Part shown: positions 54,546-64,000 of the stretch, one piece after another
How positions within the stretch are numbered: the first letter of the stretch is position 1
How the letters are laid out: the number at the start of each line of letters is the position of its first letter
NCBI GenBank assembly: GCA_024516035.1
Contig: CM044956.1
Location: forward strand, 7,349,818-7,413,817
Length of the DNA stretch: 64,000 bases
Source of the DNA: Bactericera cockerelli
Taxonomy: Eukaryota > Arthropoda > Insecta > Hemiptera > Triozidae
Direction of reading: 5' to 3'
Notes under the pieces: generated by a model
What the model saw: only the letters and a program-made list of their open reading frames with translations
Databases searched by the model: none
Told to the model about the DNA's origin: nothing
Program-made: the position numbers and the translations under genes

Positions 54546-55524
54546 TATGTCTGTCTGTAATTCTTTGACCTTTACGTTGCGACCATCACATGTGGGTAGA
54601 TGTAAATGATAGGTTATAGTTATCAACCGAGATTTATAGATTGGTTATCAACCAAGATTTATCATCACTTGGAGCGAATAGGCGATTGTCGATCGGTGGA
54701 TTTATGAGTGCGTTATACGTATTAGAGTGAACAGTTTAAAACTCAGCAATTCACAAAGGTTACAGAGTTATTTAGTTGTGACTCCGCCATTCAACTGTTA
54801 TTTCACACAGTCACATTTGGAACAGTTACATACATATATGAATATACTCTACAAGTGTACTATAATGACCTCTGTAGCTTGACCATTTTCTTTCATATGA
54901 TCTTCCTTCTTGCGTTCGGTATGGGTCCCTGGGTGCCCGAAGCATGGCCATATTTTATTTATTTTTCCGAACCGTATTCTACACATTGAGCCATTGCCGT
55001 ACATCGTTTCAGGCATGACTTTGGCGAACAGTCCAAATTGTTGGTCAAAAATAGTTGTTGTTGTAGCCAGCTTGGCTATAGCTGGAGGGGTGAGTGATGG
55101 TCTCCAGCCAACTTTATTTCAAAGTTGGATAAAGTTGGCTCATCCTGAACCACATATTTCTATGTTCGATCAACCATCATGAGGACTTGGACTTTTCTTT
55201 ATAGCCATTAAACCCTTAGGAAACCCTTAGGAAACTGTTCAAAATAGTTGACGGTGATCCTCAAAAACAATCAGTCGCAAACTTTGATTTCCCTACCTCT
55301 CTAAGATACCAAACTCTGATTTCCTATCTATTTGAAGGAAGAGAAGATCCCAAGAGCTTGTCCAAGTGTCCACCCACTAAGGTCCATCTGGAGACTCATA
55401 AACTGTCCCGGAGATCATAAATCAATTGCCCAACATAGATTCTCTCTAAGTAATAGGGTGTCTTATGGGTCTTTGTCATGCCATGAGTTCCATCAGTGGC
55501 GAATTACTCGAAACTCGATATTGC
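54546..55524. other. Intergenic sequence
   Basis: A few short open frames without domain, splice or repeat support. Confidence 0.5.
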
Positions 55525-55640
55525 GGTGGTCGAACCAACATCAGTAGGGCAACGCACTTGTAACCTGGAGGTCGGTGGTACGAGTCCCAAGTATGGCAAA
55601 TATTATGTAGGTAAGGCGGATTTAAGTAATTATGTATTGA
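55525..55640 (+). mobile_element. SINE family F-related, diverged
   Basis: GTAGGGCAACGCACTTGTAA, CCTGGAGGTCGGTGGTACGA and TAAGGCGGATTTAAGTAATT; a subfamily or an old copy, next to the better copy at 55690. Confidence 0.6.
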
Positions 55641-55689
55641 CGGTCGAGTGGTCTAATTTTTGTATTTCCTATATTTGACTAGGTACTTT

Positions 55690-55830
55690 TAGAGACCGTA
55701 GCTTGAGCGATAAGGCGGCGGACTTATAACCTGGAGGTCGATGATTCAAGTCCGGGTTTCAGCGTAGATTTATTCAAGCGAGTTTGAGTAGTATCAATAT
55801 CACGAAAGTGATTAACACAAGTATGATAAA
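55690..55830 (+). mobile_element. SINE family F
   Basis: GAGACCGTAGCTTGAGCGAT, GGCGGCGGACTTATAACCTG and the family tail with ATCACGAAAGTGATTAACAC. Confidence 0.83.
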
Positions 55831-55971
55831 TTGAACTTTTTTAATGTTTATTTTTGACGGACAGTAAAAATGTAATCCAAAATAATTGGCTGTTTTGTTT
55901 TTCGTCTCCGCGCTTAGAGCTTGTATTTCACGATGCGTATACACCTTTTAATTATTTTATTTTAAAAAAAA

Positions 55972-56110
55972 GGTAACTGTGCCCCGGAGCCGCTTTTTAC
56001 TTCAGGGCATCCTTTAGATCCATGCCATACCGAAAATGGAAAAACTCGGTCAGAATTTTCCACTTCGGCCGGAAGTCGAACCCGCAACCTCCGGGTCTGC
56101 AACCAATGTA
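55972..56110 (-). mobile_element. tRNA-like SINE (family I), head truncated
   Basis: CTGTGCCCCGGAGCCGCTTT, ATCCATGCCATACCGAAAAT, and an inverted B box AAGTCGAACCCGCAACC. It lacks the A-box end. Confidence 0.72.
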
Positions 56111-56811
56111 TTTTCCTTTGTTTTATTCCTGATCGAAGTGAAACCAAATTAAACATGTACGCGTCGACACTGTTTTTATTTTTTTAATATAAAAGATGTC
56201 TACCCACGCTAAAAGAGACATTGGGGGAGAAAGGTCATTTAGAAGAAAAAAAAGATTCCCCTACCTGTGGTGTTTGAAATGGATCATAAGTCACAATGAT
56301 CCTTACCTTACCTTCTCAACTCTAGGTCTAGTCCAGTTCCACCTATCTGTATCTATTTAATTTTAATTAGACATCTGCATCTGCAGACTTTATTGATTCA
56401 TTTAAAAAAAAAAAAATCATTTATGTACCTACATTGTACACCTACCTTTTATAAATAAAAATCTACTGAGTTGATTTATTATTAATTAAATTTATCTTTT
56501 ATATCTCTATATATGAAACAGAAAAAAGGACTACCTACCTACCTATGTTTGTTTGTCCGGAGTTGTTTAGCCAAAACGGTAAGAGATAGCGAAAAATGTC
56601 TCAGAATTGACCCCCCCAAAACCATTATCGTTTTGTCCAGAAAAATTATAAAAAGTTCAAAAAGGCATTGCTGTCCAGCAGTACGGCCATGCCTTAGTAA
56701 ATTTGAAATTTAGTCCCGTTGCAAAGCACGGGCAAACGGCTAGTGTATAATAAATAATAAAGAAATTTTTTCCAATTTAATCTACACAATGAGGCATTGC
56801 CGTAGAATGAG

Positions 56812-57090
56812 CGCACGAATAGCTCAGTGGTTAAGCACTCGCTTGCCATGCGGAAGGTCCCGGGTTCGAACCCCCGCGCCGACAAAAATTTGTATTCAAA
56901 ATTTGGTTACAGTTGTTTGTAAGGGATACCTTCCGGTTCGCTCGTGTTGACCCAGCACCTAAATGGGAAGTATTGTGTCACTTCTCGCCCATCAGAGGGG
57001 AGGCATACTACGGGATGGGCAGGCTACAACACAGACCACAAGCGTCTACAGTAGCTCCTGTTTCATGGCTACGAAACAAAAAAGGCTGTG
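56812..57090 (+). mobile_element. SINE family E, best copy
   Basis: GCGCACGAATAGCTCAGTGG (A box), CACTCGCTTGCCATGCGG (GCC), CCCGGGTTCGAACCCCCGCG (B box), then the body with ACCTAAATGGGAAGTATTGT and a tail ending in an A-rich run near 57110. Confidence 0.88.
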
Positions 57091-57751
57091 AAACACTCAT
57101 CTTTTTTAAATTAAAAAAAAAAAAATTGTTTGGGGCCTGAATACGGCGCCACAGGTATTTTTTTTTATTTTTTTAATTTATTTATTTAATAACAGGATAA
57201 CATATACAAAGGTATTTTTCCTAAGCTAAAGCTTCTAATTCTAATAGGTATTATGTGTCCTCGATGAGCGCAAGTCCAACTTTGAGCTTAGCTATGAGCC
57301 ACTGCTAGTACATAATTTTAATAACACACTTCCCTGCCTGCTTGATTGAAAAGACAATAAAATACACCGAAAGGTCAACTTGGAGTCAGCGATACTCGCC
57401 AAGTCTCCACACAAAATGCTCATAAGTACCATAACTATACCATAATCTTAGCACAAAATGACCATAACGGGGTTTTGGAATGAAGATAAAGTCGCTAAGT
57501 ATGGCTTGATAAATTATGTATGGCTTGTAACAGCAACGTCCACACACAAGTCACTAATGTGGCTTGTAATCTGGCGTGATGGACAACATCCGCATATAGC
57601 ACACGAACTCAGAGATTAAACTTGAGAATCTTAGAGTTTATCTTCTTCTCTATTTTTGTTTTCTGTCTTCTCTGGGCCTTGTTTTGCGTGGTTGTTAATT
57701 GATCTCCAGTATTTTGGAAAGTTTTTGGGTGCGGAGGTGGTTAGGCACATG

Positions 57752-58075
57752 CGGTTGTCATGGCAACATAAATTATGCGTCCTCCTAATCTTGTGTTGAA
57801 TAATGAGGCAGATGTGGCATGGTTGTCATGGTAACGTAAATTATGCGTCCTCCTAATCTGGTGTTGAATAATAGGGCGATTGTGGTTGTCATGGAAACGT
57901 AAACTATGCGTCCTCCTAATCTGGTGTTGAATAATGGGGCGAATGTGGTTGTCATGGAAACGTAAACTATGCGTCGTCCTAATCGGGTGTTGAATAATGG
58001 GGCAGATGTGGTTGTCATGGAAACGTAAACTATGCGTTCTAATGCCTAATCTTCTGTTGAATAATAGTGTCATGA
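57752..58075. repeat. 63-bp tandem repeat, five units
   Basis: Unit GGTTGTCATGGAAACGTAAA followed by CTATGCGTCCTCCTAATCTG and TGTTGAATAATGGGGC. Because 63 is a multiple of 3, the reverse strand stays open; this is not taken as a gene. Confidence 0.92.
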
Positions 58076-58547
58076 TTTTGTAGGATGGATAAACTGAACG
58101 TCATAAATATAGAGAAAGAGCTTGTTTTTTTTTTTGAAATTTTAATACCTACTTAGAAATTTTAATACCTACTTGGAAATTTTAATCCAACAATAAGCTC
58201 TAACTTTAGATAGGTAATTAAGTTCATGAATCTTGGGCAGAAAAGTTGGAAATGGATAGGTATTTATTTTACGTATTTTAATTAATACATCAAAAATAAG
58301 CCTTCTTTTTAACGTGAGTAGGTAATTATTTGAGTATTTTCCCTTCCTATAATCTAATGATTACACTCTGATTACTACTGAGACTTAAATATAAAATAAA
58401 ATTAACTACTTAATTACTTTATTAGATGATAAAATACATACTTTTATATTATTTACAGTTCATTTTTTTAAAAAAAAATTTAGCTGCAATTAGGTGCCTA
58501 TTAAAAAATCATTATGAAAAAACTAGGTACATAAGTCCGGTTTAATT

Positions 58548-58732
58548 CGCTGGGAATTGTACCAGGTACCCATAATTACCTTACCCAGCCTGTGTTGGGC
58601 CGGAAATGCCAGGCTCACGTGTCGGGAAGGAACAGATTTTTTGGTTAAAAATTCTGCCCAACCTGAGATCGAACTCGGGATCTTTAGACCAATGGCAGTA
58701 GTAAGTCATAACCGTTACACCACGGAGGCCGA
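58548..58732 (-). mobile_element. tRNA-like SINE (family B)
   Basis: The body with GGGCCGGAAATGCC and a head ending GTTACACCACGGAGGC on the plus strand; the anticodon arm is eroded. Confidence 0.75.
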
Positions 58733-59863
58733 CTTTCATTATCATTGATTATGAGCATCATCATTTTCATTATTATTGAAAACATCATACTTAATTAATA
58801 GGACATATTTATGTACAAAGAAGTAATGATTAAAAAAAATGAACAATATTAACAAGAAAAAGATGTTTAACATGGATAAAATATATACAGATTTCCTAAT
58901 TTTATTAAAAGGCCGGGTTATTGCCTATGGCTATCTCTTCCTCCCAACCCTTTCATTGTCACCATCACAATCATCATTATTCTTATTTCCTACTTAAGAC
59001 AAATTTAGACCATTTTTAATTGCATTCCGAATACAACAGCATAAATATTCAAATGAGTTAGGTACGTACTTGTAAACTTGGATTGAAATGAAATTTAAAT
59101 GAGACCTGGGTGAATTATTTAGTGAAATTTAACAAGGTTTGAAATGATTTTAATGAATAAAATTAAAGTGTTCCTTAATCCTGTATGCACGTTTTAAAGC
59201 TTAGGTACCTAGTCTCTATACATATTTTTTACCACAGTATAGTTACCATGGTAACTTAAGTCTACAGAATATATACAATTATACATATATAAGAGTATAT
59301 TGAGTACCTAAATACATAAATGAATTAAATATACTGTATAGTAAAGTTGTGTGGAACTTCCGAGGTCAAATTGCAGTTAAATTAAGGATGAGCACCTCTA
59401 TTGTAATGGCTTTCAGCCATATACTGGGTGGACCACTCTGGTAAGAATAATTATAAAAAGAAATATTGATCAAACATTACACCAAAACTATTGGTGACAT
59501 GAGAGTACTCTAGTCCTAATCGGCACTTTATTTAAGTATTTACTCTTATTTTCAGTAATTGTTTCTGTAACAAATTCTTAGGTCTGTAGGTTCTGCAAAA
59601 AAAAAAAAAAAAAAAAACAACGCTCTGGTACGACCCTGTATATTAATGGCACCCATGATGATGCCTGCTGAATGCACACACTTCACAATGGCTATTATCA
59701 TATATATTAAGCATAACAGATACCTTCATGAACGAAGAGGCTATAACCCGCTCGTAAAACTTAGCCTCCTACAGCTACAGGTTGATAAATTCTATCACCC
59801 AGTGGTTTTTTTTTCTTCTTCTTTTATGTTTTGGGATTTTAACGTCCCTTATCGTTCAACAGC

Positions 59864-60065
59864 ACTGTGCACTGGTAGTTAAGTTGTTAACGCGCTAGTC
59901 TGGTAATCCAGGTAGCGTAGGGAACCGTTGGTTCGAATCCCACCCAGTGCAAATAATTTGAGTTTGTGACCACATAATAATAAGACTCTGAGGGTTAGAT
60001 GGTATAGAAATGCTTTGAGCATTAACCTCGCCTGGTGGTGACCTTCCACTATAGAGTATTATTAT
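59864..60065 (+). mobile_element. SINE family D
   Basis: GCACTGGTAGTTAAGTTGTT, GGTAATCCAGGTAGCGTAGG, TTGGTTCGAATCCCACCCAG and the family tail ending TAGAGTATTATTATTA. Confidence 0.87.
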
Positions 60066-60069
60066 TAGC

Positions 60070-60310
60070 AGCCGGGTCATTTAGGGGACTTTACCCTCCA
60101 TTCGCTGGAAACTGCCTAACTTATTACCCACATTAAACTCATCCCGACTGAGTTGGGCCGGGAATAGTCCAGCATCAAGAGGGTTTGAATTTGATTGATC
60201 AACCTAGCAAGTTCTATCCTCGATGGACGTTGCTTAGCTTTAAGTGACAATTCAAGGACTCGTGTATTTTACGTGCCATGTACGGCGGCGACACGTGACG
60301 CTGGCATAAC
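60070..60310 (-). mobile_element. 5S rRNA-derived SINE, old copy
   Basis: Inverted and diverged: TTTACCCTCCATTCGCTGGA, GAGTTGGGCCGGGAATAGTC and a 5S-like head around 60200-60300 (TCCTCGATGGACGTTGCTTA). It directly follows a family D SINE. Confidence 0.65.
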
Positions 60311-60662
60311 ATCTATTTATTTCTCTGAAAGAAGGATTTACATAATGTAATATCCTCCTTTCAGCAGTTGTATAAGGAAAAACAACAGATTTACTCTTTT
60401 TATCAGAAAACTAGCTCATATCCGGAACTTTGTTATTGCGAATATTTTTCACAAAAGAAAATTTCTTATCATTGGTTGGTCTGAGAACAGCTATTAGCAT
60501 CAGAAAAATTTCAAAGTTGCCAAAACTTCAAAGTTTATGATGTGCGCAAAAAAAAATTGACATCGTTGGTCCCCTTCCCATTCATGTTTTGTAAACAATT
60601 TACAGAGTTAACAATAAAAATCCCCCACCCCTTCAAAGTTTTTCTTACAGTAAACAAAGAAA

Positions 60663-60890
60663 TCTATTTTGTTTGGTGTACAAGCAAAGGGACTTGTTGT
60701 GTCTGGTTCTATGTTGAGTCGAGACCTCAGGAGATCCCCTAACACATTTTGAACTCTTGACATGTGAACATGTGAAGGCAAACCAGTTGTGGATCGAACC
60801 TCTCGAGGAATGTTATGTGCTCGACATCTGAAATTAATTTCTTTTCTTTTTCTAGTAGAAGAAATAATGAAAACATTAAAGGAAATATTT
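60663..60890. repeat. Dispersed repeat L, second copy
   Basis: Same unit as 24650-24842. It carries additional GGTTCTATGTTGAG and GATCGAACCTCTCG segments, so it is the longer form. Confidence 0.85.
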
Positions 60891-61004
60891 TGGGAATAAC
60901 TAAATTTATAACCCATCTGTTTGGGGCGTAGGGTGAGTTAACCCTGTAGGGATCCGGTGGTCGGATGTTCATATTGAGAGAGTTGCCAGTTTTTTGTTGT
61001 TGTT

Positions 61005-61162
61005 GTATTAAATGAGTGTTTCACAGCCTTTTTTATTTCGTAGCCATGAAACAGGGCTATACTGTAGACGCTTGTGGTCTGTGTTCTAGCCTGCCCATCC
61101 CGTAGTATATCTCCCCTCTGATGGGCGAGAAGTGACACAATACTTCCCAATTAGGTGCTTAT
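61005..61162 (-). mobile_element. SINE family E, tail part only
   Basis: GAGTGTTTCACAGCCTTTTT to ACTTCCCAATTAGGTGCT; the head is missing. Confidence 0.8.
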
Positions 61163-63757
61163 TATTCTAAATGACATAATAAACTGATGAAAAATAGAAT
61201 CCTTAGGTATGTTGTAATTATGTAAAATAAAATAAAAATATTCAGTTCTGAAACTTTTCATATCCTAGTCCTCTGATGAAAAATAGAAACCTTATGTTGT
61301 AATTATGTAAAATAAAATAAAAATCTTCAGTTCTGAAACTTTTCATAGCCTAGACCTCTCTAAGTCGTAAATAACTCACCCATCTGTGAAGGGTTAATAG
61401 TATTAATAATAAAATTCAAATTAAAAGGAGTAACCGCCCACTATAAACTCTACTGGATGACTCAGTGAATTCTCAGTCACTTGAATTTTCGTTTCAGGGT
61501 GGTCCACTGTAGATTTTTTTTAAAAACATCCAGTTTGGTAGTAAGTTGGGGACTACCATGATGAGTGTCAAAGGTTTTAACCCTGTCAGACCCTACCGTG
61601 CTATTGTAAGAGACCAGGGTTGGTTTCGCATGAGGTAGGGGGTATCATATATTATTATGAATGCCTGAAGGGTGTGAGCTCACCCATTATTATCCTCTAC
61701 CAAGTCCTGGCAAAGATAGGAGAGAAGTGACGCGGTGGTCTCTCAGCAAACATCATTGAGATATCTGTGAAATAAATATATTTTAAAGAAAATCAACAAC
61801 GTGTTGATATCTGGAGATGAAATTCTTTAAATTTAATCGATTTTTTGTTACTGATAATAAAAGACAAATGAAATTTTCTTTGTTTCAGGTAAGCTTCCTT
61901 TTTCTTTCCTATTGTGAACTGTTGTGCACTTTTCCAGCTTTTAGGTGAGTAGTATCTAGTGATCCATTTCTAGTACTAAATAACTGAATTCAGGAATTGG
62001 GCTGCTTTTGTACATAAAAATGCAATGCGATTAGCTGAACGGACATAAAGGTCCTATGCATCAACAATTCAGCATCAATAGTTACCTAGAATTTGTGAAG
62101 ACGCTATTTTTTTCTCATTTAACTGTTATCATCCCGTATTTCGACAACATCTTTGGGAATTCGCTCCGGATACGTAGTAAACACATTAACCCATGCTGTC
62201 CCCCTTGTCCTATTTATTCCTCGCCCCCTCTCATCTTACCTTATCATTCCTCAGACACCTTACTTTATCTCTCTCTCTCTCTATTTTTCTGTCTAACACC
62301 ACCCTTTGCTTTCCCCTCGATCTTACCTTATCACCTCCCATACAATTTCTTACTTTATCTCCCTCTCTTTTTCTCTTTGTTCTTCTCTATGTTCCTCTTT
62401 TTCTCTTTGTCCATCTTTCTATCTTCCTCTATTTCTGTTTTTCTGTCTCTCTTTCTCTATCTTTCTCCTTCTCTCCTTTCTCTCTCCTTTGTGCCTTGTT
62501 TTTTCCTCCCTCCCCAATCTCAGGGGACATAGAACGTAAAAATAAATATTAAATGTACATTACATTATTTACAACAACATCAACTAAAAATCTCCATTTT
62601 TCAACCCTCTTCGTGTTTCCTCTCTCTTTTTATTTATCTCTCTCCCTCTTACTCTTATTTATCTTCTTTTTCTTCTCTCCTCCGAAAATCTCATTTTTTC
62701 ATCCAAATTGCTCTACTCACTCTCCTTCTCTTGCTTTTCTGACCTTCTTTTTTTTACCAAGTTTCAATTTTTTAAGTTATAAGAAAACATTTTACAAAAA
62801 ATCGCCCTAAAAACGGGAAAATAAATATGTTAGATTTTTTCTCTACTTCACACCATTCTTTAAATCACACTCACTCACGGGTTAAATTGAAGGTAGACTC
62901 TCTTCGTTCGCAATTACAAATGATTGCATTTCCCCATACGATCTCCGTGTATACGACCCTGCTACCACCCACACGAGTTTTCCTTCACCATATTATATCC
63001 TCAAGTAACTGGACATTTATGTCATATAACTGAATATCTTTCTGTTCTGTCACCCAGTGCAAATGTCGACGTTAAACTGAGAAAGGTCAATAAGTCAACT
63101 CGAGTGAAGGTCATGTATGTATAAAGTACGATCTTTTTCCTAGGTAATCTATATTTTATGTATATGAACAATGAACATACATACATACATACATAGTTGG
63201 ATATTGTAGAAATAATCTAGATTATAGAAGGAAGTCACACTTCATATTTCAACACTTGATATTTGAGGAAAGTTCATAAATACAATTATAATAATCTCTA
63301 CTGTATGGTTTCTTAAACCTTTCACGTACCTTATTGCGGCTTTTCTATGAAGATCTAGGAAGTGAAGATCTGTTTCTTAGAAATATTCTTATTAAAATGA
63401 AATTATTTTTGCATGCAAAAGCCAGTACCTTTTTTCGGCTTGTGCATGCTAAGCAGAAACTGAATATTTTGTTTTTCCAAATAAAACTATTGTAATTATG
63501 GTGAACATTTTAAACCAATTTGCCACTAGGCCATAATTTTCCACAAATAAATTTTGTCCATACCTTGGATTGATTTTTTAGCAAATGTATAATCCATTGG
63601 TCTAAATCTAAAATTGTTTTAATCTCGAGAAAGCAACTCAAAACTCAGCAAGAAATAATGAGTTTAAAAAAAACCTCATTTTTGAAATTTTAAAATAATT
63701 ACAAGGTGCTCACATCGGAACTAACGCGTCTAAATTTACTCAGTCTGCATTCAAATA
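61163..63757. other. Intergenic sequence with CT-rich tract
   Basis: A short tandem duplication at 61180-61350 (AAACTGATGAAAAATAGAA-like, about 85 bp twice), a C/T-rich tract at 62210-62770, and an ACAT repeat at 63175-63195. Long frames in the tract are compositional. Confidence 0.6.
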
Positions 63758-64000
63758 TTATACAGGGTGTCCTTCATGTGAGATCTGATGAAATGACTGA
63801 AATTAGTTGCCTGATTTTTACAATATTAGTAAAAATTATATTTCTAAAAAATGTTATGCCCTTAGTAATGCAAGACTATTATAATTTATCGATATACTTT
63901 CATACCTTCCTATCGACAAAGAAACATCTATAAACGTAAAGCCTAAGGGTTTTATTATGAAACAGGATTAGTAGTCGACCCTTAGATTTTATCAGTTGAT
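63758..64000. mobile_element. Left end of a mariner-type MITE, cut by the window edge
   Basis: TATACAGGGTGTCCTTCATG matches the terminal motif of the element at 35120; the rest is not alignable by eye. Confidence 0.4.

Noticed and set aside
54910..55182. Open frame of 90 codons
   Set aside because: No recognisable domain, no good splice or start context; not distinguishable from chance.
56812..56885. Possible real tRNA-Gly gene
   Set aside because: A and B boxes are good, but the sequence continues into the family E body and the acceptor stem is imperfect; it is a SINE head.
62056..62810. Long Leu/Ser/Phe-rich frames suggesting membrane proteins
   Set aside because: The tract is C/T-rich low-complexity DNA, open in several frames at once; no splice or domain evidence.

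Overview
This is a window of eukaryotic nuclear DNA. It is AT-rich and intron-dense, with GT/AG-spliced exons, and crowded with short retroposons. The two recognisable host genes are animal genes: a fatty-acid transport protein and a Wnt receptor of the Frizzled family. The transposon set (R1-like and R2-like non-LTR elements, a mariner-type element, tRNA- and 5S-derived SINEs) and the insect-like Frizzled and FATP sequences suggest an arthropod, perhaps a hemipteran insect; the species is not resolved. There is one assembly gap of 100 Ns at 20644-20743. There is no operon, CRISPR array, prophage or bacterial-type gene.

Layout. 1-9.9 kb is repeats only: SINEs, an R1-like retrotransposon tail, a (GT)n tract and a 163-bp satellite. 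9.92-11.70 kb holds a three-exon gene of unknown function with clean splice phases but a frameshift in its last exon. 11.7-21.8 kb is intergenic, with palindromic arrays, SINEs and AT-rich filler. 21.87-30.51 kb holds nine exons of a FATP/SLC27 acyl-CoA synthetase-transporter (543 codons including the stop, one continuous reading frame); the roughly 100 N-terminal residues are not in view. The end of this gene runs into a 51-bp minisatellite (30.5-31.2 kb) whose unit contains the gene's own last codons and stop. 31.2-37.5 kb is SINE and MITE country. 37.77-38.16 kb is an antisense, frameshifted piece of a Frizzled exon, next to the 3' end of an apparently intact R2-like retrotransposon (ORF 41479-38309). 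43.06-44.23 kb and 45.45-46.63 kb are two tandem large first exons of Frizzled. They have equal length, are both open and both end in a donor site at the same codon, and no 3' exon for either is visible. 46.6-64 kb has no recognisable gene. It holds a perfect 249-bp inverted repeat (48143-48690), a dead mariner-type element with long composite inverted repeats (52585-54545), several tandem arrays and more SINEs.

How things fit together. FATP imports and activates long-chain fatty acids; Frizzled receives Wnt signals. They are neighbours, not a pathway. The most notable structures are (1) the tandem Frizzled exons, whose amino-acid differences are packed into the end of the cysteine-rich domain and the linker; (2) the stop-codon minisatellite of FATP; (3) the long perfect hairpin downstream of Frizzled; and (4) two SINE families with different polymerase III heads (tRNA-like and 5S rRNA-like) that share one body. 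Calls come from reading the sequence and from knowledge of the families; no database search was run.
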